NCBI GenBank assembly: GCA_038501625.1
Contig: JAZAYU010000128.1
Span: 1 to 64,000 of the forward strand
DNA: 64,000 nucleotides
Source of the DNA: Corbicula japonica
Taxonomy: Eukaryota > Mollusca > Bivalvia > Venerida > Cyrenidae
Direction: 5' to 3'
Made by a program: the position numbers and the translations under genes. Shown one piece after another: positions 57,378 through 64,000 of the stretch; position 1 is the stretch's first letter, and every line of letters begins with the position of its first letter. The notes below the pieces were generated by a model. The model was not told the DNA's origin. It was given only the letters and a program-made list of their open reading frames with translations, and did no database searches.

Positions 57378-58192
57378 ATGAACAATATGTATGTTGAAAA
57401 TTGGAGAAATGAAGTACATAGGATTAACTCCAATCGAGGAAATGGGAGAAATAAACTTAGATTTTATAAATGTTTTAAACAAACCTTCGAAGTCGAACCC
57501 TATTGTAAAACAGTATTAAATAGAACACATAGAGGTGCAATAGCCAAATTCAGAAGCGGTACAGCTCCAATCAATGTTGAGATATAATAATGTGTACCAT
57601 ATGACCAGAGACATTGTATTTACTGCAATAACATAGGTATTGTTAATGTTGTAGAAGATGAGAAGCACGTCCTACTTGAATGTCCATTATATAGTGAAGT
57701 GTGAAATGAATTGTTGCGAAAAGCAGAAAACATATTTGAGGCATTCGATAGTTTAAATGATATTGAAAAGCTGAAATTACTACTTCACGAGGAAACAATT
57801 GTTAATTTAACTGCAAAGACCTGCCATATAATACTCAACAAAAGGCGCCAGTTTGTATCACACACTACTTCTAAATGTTTTTACAAATGTACATGTATAT
57901 AGTCATTGTAGAATTTTAACTGTATTTTACTGCAAACTTGTACTATTTTACTGTGATATAATGACTATTGCTAATCAATAATGTTGGGCTATAAGATTAG
58001 CAATGGTTAAAGCTACTGTAACTTTGTAGATAGCTTGGTGAATTTTAATATATTATAATGTTTTAATAGTCTCTAATAACTCTTCAGAGTGGTTACATAC
58101 TGGATCACCATTGTATATTACTGTATATTTGTTTTTATGCCATGTATGTAATGGAGACTGAAATAAATAAATAAATAAATAAATAAATAAAT
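57378..58192 (+). mobile_element. LINE 3' end, ORF2 C terminus and AAAT tail
   Basis: Open pieces at 57378-57587 and 57711-57902 with one frame break between them. R-G-A-I-A-K-F-R-S-G, then C-I-Y-C, E-D-E-K-H-V-L-L-E-C-P-L-Y in the broken part, is the zinc-binding C terminus of LINE ORF2. After it come about 260 bp of untranslated sequence and an (AAAT)n tail at 58160-58192. Reverse transcriptase and upstream parts are absent. Confidence 0.8.
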
Positions 58193-58234
58193 ACACCAAA
58201 GTGTGCAGAAGGTGATGAGGTGTGAAAATTAATT

Positions 58235-58890
58235 TATTATTTTTTTACAATTTTTAAAAATATGTTATTATATTGTTATAAACAGATAAATATTGATATG
58301 TACAGAAGACATTTGTTGAAAAAAAATGAATTCTGTTAGAATAGTAATAAAATATGGTACCTGCTATGTTGTCTAATCCGGGTATCAAAATAAAGCACTT
58401 TCCACTAAACTTAACTAAAAATAATTAATTACAATATCCAAACACATCGTCCATAGTCCCATGAGGTCACTTACCCATGCAAAAAAATGCAAATTATGCC
58501 CACGTGCTTGCATGTATCTATAGGACAATTTAATCTCTACATGTATAACAATGTAAATTTTTTTTAAATCTTGTGTGATGTTATTTGTGCAGTGTTTTGA
58601 AATTCATTATAGTCAATGTTTAAATAGTTATTTTGAAACAAAGATTACACCGGAGGAAACATTGAACTGGATATTGTAATCAATTATTATTATTTTTTTG
58701 AGTGGAAAATGCTTTATTTTGACACCCAGATAAGACAGCATAGCAGGTACCATATTTTATTAATTTTCTAACAAAATTCTTTTTTTTTTAAACTTTTGTC
58801 TCCTGTTATTATCAATATCCATCTGTTTATAACAATATAATAACAGTTCTTTGGAAATTGTTTAAAAAATAATTTTATTTTTACAGCTCA
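58235..58890. repeat. large inverted repeat (foldback), arms about 170 bp
   Basis: GTTATTATATTGTTATAAACAGAT in the left arm is matched by its complement near 58815-58845, and ATGGTACCTGCTATG at about 58354 by CATAGCAGGTACCAT at about 58739. AAAATAAAGCACTTTCC and GGAAAATGCTTTATTTT bound the roughly 300-bp centre. Confidence 0.75.
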
Positions 58891-59569
58891 TCATCAGTAA
58901 AACTTTATTATGAACAAATATGAATTACCTTAATCGTTATCCTACACTAATAGTATAAACGCGACATTTAGAACTCAAACATTTCTCAAACATTAAATTC
59001 AATTAAAAAGTTGTTTGAGAGTTGCTATTTAACTAAAATATGTTTGTAAATTTTAATATAAAAAAATTAACAGTACTTATTGACCCATGAACAAAAATAT
59101 TGAATTATCTACAGTATGTACATGTACTAGGTTTTTTTTATTTCACCAGTAACACATAGAGTAAATACCGGTATATTGCACACGGATGACAGTCTCCCTT
59201 AGGATGTTTGTATCACAGTCGCGTTATTCTCACGACACTTTATCCAATATGAACCGCAGAAATTTATCATTCAAGGGATCCAAAAAACGCAGTAATAATA
59301 AAAAACGCAGACATTTTTGAATCCCTTTTTTTGTGGGCAAAACGCAGAAATTTATAACCGAAGAAATAACCCGCTGTACGGTACCACAGAATAAAAAGTC
59401 AAGCAAAATTGATAGAAAATTGATGACCCGTGCTAGAGCAGAGCGTCTAGACAATCAAACAGCAAGCTGCCATGACAGAAATAAAAAAGAAACCGATCGA
59501 ACAAGTTAGCTTCTGATATTAATTCCATAGAACCATTGTAAAGCCAAAATTATTCTTTGTCAAAATTAT

Positions 59570-59830
59570 ATTTGGTTCAGTCCCGCCTATGATTTTCTCG
59601 TTAAGTGAAAATCCAATTTTAAATTTCTCATTGAAGGCTCCGTGTTCATCGCCATATACACATCGTCTTTTGGAAATGATCAAAATTGTACTGCCTACTG
59701 TTGCACAAATGAGATGCGCTCTACCTTAGTCAAGGCTACGCATACCGTCGTTTGGGATGGATCAAGATTGTACTGTTTAATGGTGTAAATTATGAATGCT
59801 CTCAACCCATTTCATCACCACCTTTGAATG
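59570..59830 (+). repeat. dispersed repeat family S3, diverged copy
   Basis: GTTCAGTCCCGCC, TTTTCTCGTTAAG, CATTGAAGGCTCCGTGTTCA and two copies of the CGTTTGGGATGGATCA-type segment, showing an internal duplication relative to 32.3 kb. Confidence 0.6.
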
Positions 59831-60065
59831 GTTAGTGTCAAAGCAATTTGCAACAGGTTTTAGGATTCACAAACATCACAATTGTCCCAAACGGTTCTTA
59901 TATGAACGAACAACTACAAGTTGTATTGGTAAATTATCTACAAAACCACCCATCAACCCGACAATGGTGCATGTCAAAGCATAAAAACATATACAGCAAA
60001 AAAGATAACTGCATTGTCGAGCAAAACAAAAAAAGTACTAGATGACCATACTTCACTTGGTGTTT

Positions 60066-60767
60066 AAGAGGTCGCAAACATTGCAAATGGCGAAGACAGG
60101 CTAAAATTTCAAAAATGAATTTTGGTGGAAATACTTATTGCCACCTAGATTTTAGTAAAGACATGTATTTAGCTATGTATGTTGTAAATGTTTGCAAGCT
60201 CAATTTAGTCTAATTCATTTTCTAATTACCAAGCACATACTAAAACAAAAGAAAAACGGTTTGCATGAGAACTCTGAAATTCATTAACAATATACCAAAG
60301 CAACTCATACCTGAAATAAGTATATGCTGGTCTACAATGTTTAGTGCAAATTCGTCAAAATAATGTTTTCAAGAAATTCAAGGAAATCTTACTTCCTGGT
60401 TCAAAGTAAAAGTGAAATTGAAAGTAGGAAGTAAGATTTCCATGAATTTCTTGAAAACCCTAACATTATTTTGACGAATTGGCGCTAAACATTGTAGACC
60501 AGCATATACTTATTTTAGGTATGAGTTGCATTGGTATATCGTTCATGAATTTCAGAGTTCTCATGCAAATGGGGTTTCTTTTGTTTTAGTATGTGCTGGG
60601 TAATTAGAATATAAATTAGACTAAACTGAGCTTGCAAACATTTACTACATCCATAGCTAAATCCATTTATTTACTAAAATCTAGGTGGCAATAAGTATTT
60701 CCCCCAAAATTCAATTTTGAAAATTTAGCTGCTTTTCGCCATTTGCAATATTTGCGGAACCTTAATC
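60066..60767. repeat. 700-bp inverted repeat with 28-bp loop
   Basis: Arms of about 330 bp (60066-60397 and 60426-60767) pair with modest mismatch. Paired landmarks: CAAATGGCGAA with TTCGCCATTTG, TGCCACCTAGATTTTAGTAA with its complement near 60675, AAGTATATGCTGGTCTACAA with its complement near 60497, and GAAATCTTACTTCCT with AGGAAGTAAGATTTC at the loop. No coding capacity. A large snapback transposon relic or inverted duplication. Confidence 0.88.
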
Positions 60768-61044
60768 AGCAAGAACACCATGCCATCAATAAAACAAACA
60801 GTTCGAGTTCATAAGTTTTTATACAAGATTATCTCCTCCGTAAAACTTCATAAACTCTGAAATCCTTGCAACCATACTGCAAATGAAGACGTTAGCCAAA
60901 CGATCAACTGCAGACGATATAATCATTAAGTTTGCCGAGAAATTTACAGTATCATTTTGGAAGCCTTTCTGTTTGAATTTACAAAGTGAATATACATGTA
61001 CAATAATTTCGAGAAATTAATATATTGCTTTTAAATTTAAAAAA

Positions 61045-61285
61045 GTGAAATATGCATATCAGGAATCGTCACACTCACAAACTCAGCAACCCAACGCAGT
61101 GAAAATGTAGAGAGGAAAAGAGAGCATGTGTTTTTAAGTATGTCAAACCACATACATTTAACGAAAATGAGAACCATTTGAGGTTACCGCCTTTGGCCAA
61201 TCAGTGGCAAAATAATTTGCCACTGGGGTTCAAACCAGGTTCAATGGTCCACCAACCTCACACTTTCCCCAATAAGTTATCATAT
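61045..61285 (+). repeat. SINE-like repeat family S2, reference-quality copy
   Basis: AATATGCATATCAGGAATCG, CAACCCAACGCAGTG, GTAGAGAGGAAAAGAGAGCA, ACGAAAATGAGAACC, GGCCAATCAGTGGCAAAATA, then GGGGTTCAAACCAGGTTC and CCACCAACCTCACACTTTCC. The last segment on the minus strand reads GAACCTGGTTTGAACCCC, a plausible degraded box B. Confidence 0.7.
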
Positions 61286-61619
61286 ATCATCATACAAGTA
61301 CAAGTTGTCTTGGTTAAAAATCACTCCAACACACTCCAGCTCACACATCTGCTTAACAATGCTGCATGCAAAAGTGGTGCACACACAATAAAACAAAAGA
61401 AGCTGATAGAATTGTAAAGCAAAATGGAAATGTAGTCAATGACCTTACAGAGACCAGAGCTCCTGAAGTCAAATCAGCAAAAATACGATGACAGATAAAA
61501 TCAAATATCCATAAAACACTAGATAAAACGTTTTTGCAGTAAAGATTATACATTCTATTGGTTTTAATTAAATTTATGTATCGACGTTAAAATTTGCAAA
61601 CTCCCTTTCTTAATTAGTG
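61286..61619. other. gene-free stretch
   Basis: AT-rich sequence with short frames on both strands and no motif recognised. Confidence 0.5.
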
Positions 61620-61990
61620 GTAACGATACTTCTTTATTTCCTGCTTTTTAAAGTTTGCCTTTAAGTGTTTTGTTTATGATATTCATGATTGGTTTTCTCT
61701 GACCCCCTGACAAAAATTCTATTTCGTTAGTTCCGCACATTGTTTTCTCGTTTAGGGCATACCCATTCTTTTATCTAGGGAACATACGCCGCTTAAGATG
61801 GGAAGGTAATAATCTGAAAATACCGCATTGAAGGTTACCCGTTCACCACCATACTGTCGTCTGGGATGGATCAACATAGTGCTGTTTATTTTCTAAAATA
61901 TTGAGGTGCGATCAAACCCGGACAAACCTGTCATATTTTCATATTTGTCGTGTTAGGTGGCTTTCAAAGTTCCTTTTTCATCTATTCTAT
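61620..61990 (+). repeat. dispersed repeat family S3 copy
   Basis: TATTTCCTGCTTTTTAAAGT, GTTCCGCACATTGTTTTCTC, TTAGGGCATACCCATTCTTT, ATACGCCGC, CCGCATTGAAGGTT and TTCATATTTGTCGTGTTAGG ending in TTTTTCATCTATT. Confidence 0.65.
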
Positions 61991-64000
61991 TTTAATTTGA
62001 ATTTGGCTATTAGCCAGGGGAAACACTACTCTGGCATGTAAGTTGTATTGGCGGGAAATGTATCCAGTTTTAGTATTTTAAATAAAAAATTATTCCGCTA
62101 AATTGTCCCTCGAAATACAGACAAAATGTGTACGTCGAACTTTATATTGACTTTGGTTACCACATATAAAATCATTTTGTCCTTGATATGCTCGCTATGT
62201 AATTTGCGTTCTTTGTAGCCCAGATACATGTACTAGTTTTAATGATATAAAAAAGACACATAAACGACACTGTGTTGCTGATACAATGTAGCAATAGCAA
62301 GAAGTGAATGCGGTACGCATTAGCTTGACATGCCACTGGAAATGCCAATTAGCTTTGGAGCAGTGTATGCTTATCTCCAATGTGACAAAAATGCCCAAAG
62401 TTGTAAATGCCTTTTCGTCAAATTTGCATGATAGCGATTTATCTGTACTAGTTTTAATAAAAGAATTTGAAAAAAAAGTTTTTTTCTCAGATAAATAAGT
62501 TCAAAAAGCGAACCAAGTACACACGGACAATTTAACTTGAAATCAGTATAAAACTAATTCCTTTTAACAGAAACGTTACAAATAAACTATACTATAGGTG
62601 TAAACGCTAAAGTTCTCGCTTTTCAACATTTTAACTATAGATTTAGGTCGGCGACCAACAAACAATCCGACGTCGTTCTGGCATCGGGTGTTAAGATCAG
62701 TGTATACTAAATAAAAGCTGCGTCCGGGTTAGGGAAAAAAGTTAGGGGAAACCCGTAAGACTCTATAGAAAAATTAGCTGATTGGCCAATATAGCTAAAG
62801 AACAAAAGGAATTTATTATTAGAATAGAATGAAACATTCAAATTGGTCCATGAAAAGCAAATGCTGAAGGAGTCTATTCCTATTTTATATGGTTCCATTT
62901 AACAGCAAATTATATTCATAACAAAATTATACTGATCGTGTTGTTCACTTACTGTTCTTCGATGAGGTCTACATTTAAACGTTTTTGTATTATTTGATAT
63001 CACAATCACACAGTATAATTGTATAGACAATTCTTGTTCTTGTCAATTGACATAAACTTCCAAAGCAGCACCTTCTATTGCAGGAATTAGTAGTGGAAGT
63101 ATATGTAAACTGTATGCTCCCTCTACTGTTTGGAACAGTTAACCTGGTCTCCCCACAGCATTTCATGTGAAGTTGTTTTCCTGAAATTCAACAGCAAACT
63201 AATTTATCTTCAAAAATAATTTTATAGCTTATTGCTTTTATAAATTTATTTGTCGACAGTTAAAATTGATTAAGAATATTTAGACACAAAAATAAAATTT
63301 GGCAAATAAATTAATTTTGTATGCTCTGATAATTACTTCAGGTATCCTGCCTCTTGACTTACTCTATGGAGACTCTTTAAATCACATGGACAACAATATA
63401 GTTCCACATCAGCCGAACATTTTTGGTGTCTTATCTGGAACTAAACTGGTTGCTTCTTGGTCAGAAATAACCTCATGAATCTAAACTAAAACAGTGTAGA
63501 TCCTAATCAGACTGCACAGATAAGCCTGCTGAACTGGATGAACTGGATATACATTGGTCACTAATGTGATAAAGGGTGTATTCATGAAGTACAATGTAAA
63601 AAAACCTAACATAGTAACTTATATTCATGCACCGGTAGATTCAGTGTAATGTCTAGAAAATTTATGCAAACCTTGTATCTGTTTACTATGGGTATGTTCA
63701 TATTCTGTGTCATAGCTGTCTACCAATTCTGCATAAGTATCGGTGGTGATGTACATCTCTGAAAATAAATGTTTTATTTTAAATCTTCTCTGATAACTAG
63801 CAAGTCAGTTATACAGTACCTTTTGTGGCTTATGAAGATGTACATGTACATAAATTGCAGTTGCAGTTAACAGTGAATAATTCATACTGTTGCCATAATT
63901 TATTTATTACATGTAGGTTCTTTTTTTAAAATCACATAAAGGGATGATGGTACATGTAATGATGAAAATTTCATGCCATCTTTAATTCCTACACAAGATT
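61991..64000. other. gene-free stretch
   Basis: No gene, RNA or clear element. A block near 63440-63590 (TTCTTGGTCAGAAATAACCT) is a diverged relative of 18560-18675, so a low-copy dispersed repeat is likely there. Confidence 0.45.

Larger units (their letters stand above)
56198..59375. mobile_element. possible large TIR element hosting nested insertions
   Basis: AGCGGGTTATTTCTGCGG at 56198 and its inverted counterpart ending CCCGCT at 59375 agree over the first 14 bases and again at ATTTCTGCG. Both ends carry scattered CGCAGAAAT motifs. No target duplication is evident and no transposase is seen. If real, it contains the element at 56406, the LINE end at 57378 and the inverted repeat at 58235. 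Confidence 0.4.

Overview
The window looks like nuclear DNA of a metazoan, most likely a bivalve or another lophotrochozoan. It is AT-rich and gene-poor, with small exons in long introns (GT-AG) and many short dispersed elements. There are no operons, bacterial-type genes, CRISPR arrays or rRNA genes. The species call is inference.

Only one protein-coding gene is convincing, and it lies between about 12.08 and 41.88 kb on the + strand. It is assembled here from splice sites and phase. It predicts a type II membrane protein of about 918 residues: a cytoplasmic tail of about 93 residues, one membrane segment, one CCP/sushi domain split over two exons, sixteen EGF-like domains with one exon each (all introns phase 1), and a C-terminal C-type lectin domain (CTLD) over three exons. 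The summed exons (2757 nt) stay in frame from ATG to TAG, which supports the model. At least four more EGF exons between the intact ones are decayed. Two EGF subfamilies, paralogous introns and SINEs shared at equivalent positions show that the array grew by repeated segmental duplication of exon-plus-intron blocks. Most EGF units carry calcium-binding and Notch-type O-glucose motifs, and a varying subset also has O-fucose and O-GlcNAc motifs. The likely role is a surface lectin or adhesion/recognition receptor on a variable-length, glycosylated EGF stalk.

Region by region: 1-12 kb holds no gene but a LINE tail, several hairpin or long-TIR elements (3.12-3.98, 6.02-6.16 and 6.86-8.55 kb), a tRNA-derived composite (4.06-4.71 kb) and a minisatellite-bearing element at 8.6-9.6 kb whose units contain nuclear-receptor-like AGGTCA clusters. 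Within the gene, introns carry a TIR/TSD element (13.97-15.30 kb), near-perfect palindromes (15.53, 16.26, 20.02 and 28.88 kb), a mariner relic (31.06-32.07 kb), a repeat inserted exactly at a splice acceptor (about 32.33-32.81 kb) and a 5'-truncated non-LTR retrotransposon splitting the lectin domain (37.83-40.13 kb). From 42 to 47.5 kb there are tRNA-like SINE heads only. From 47.53 to 55.94 kb lies an 8.4-kb array of a 52-54 bp satellite with higher-order structure. From 56 to 64 kb there are nested transposons, a LINE 3' end and two large inverted repeats, and no gene was recognised.

Two odd-cysteine EGF domains (EGF11 lacks Cys2, EGF13 has a seventh Cys), a shortened EGF3 and a weak EGF10 splice donor next to an in-frame stop are the most testable protein-level oddities.
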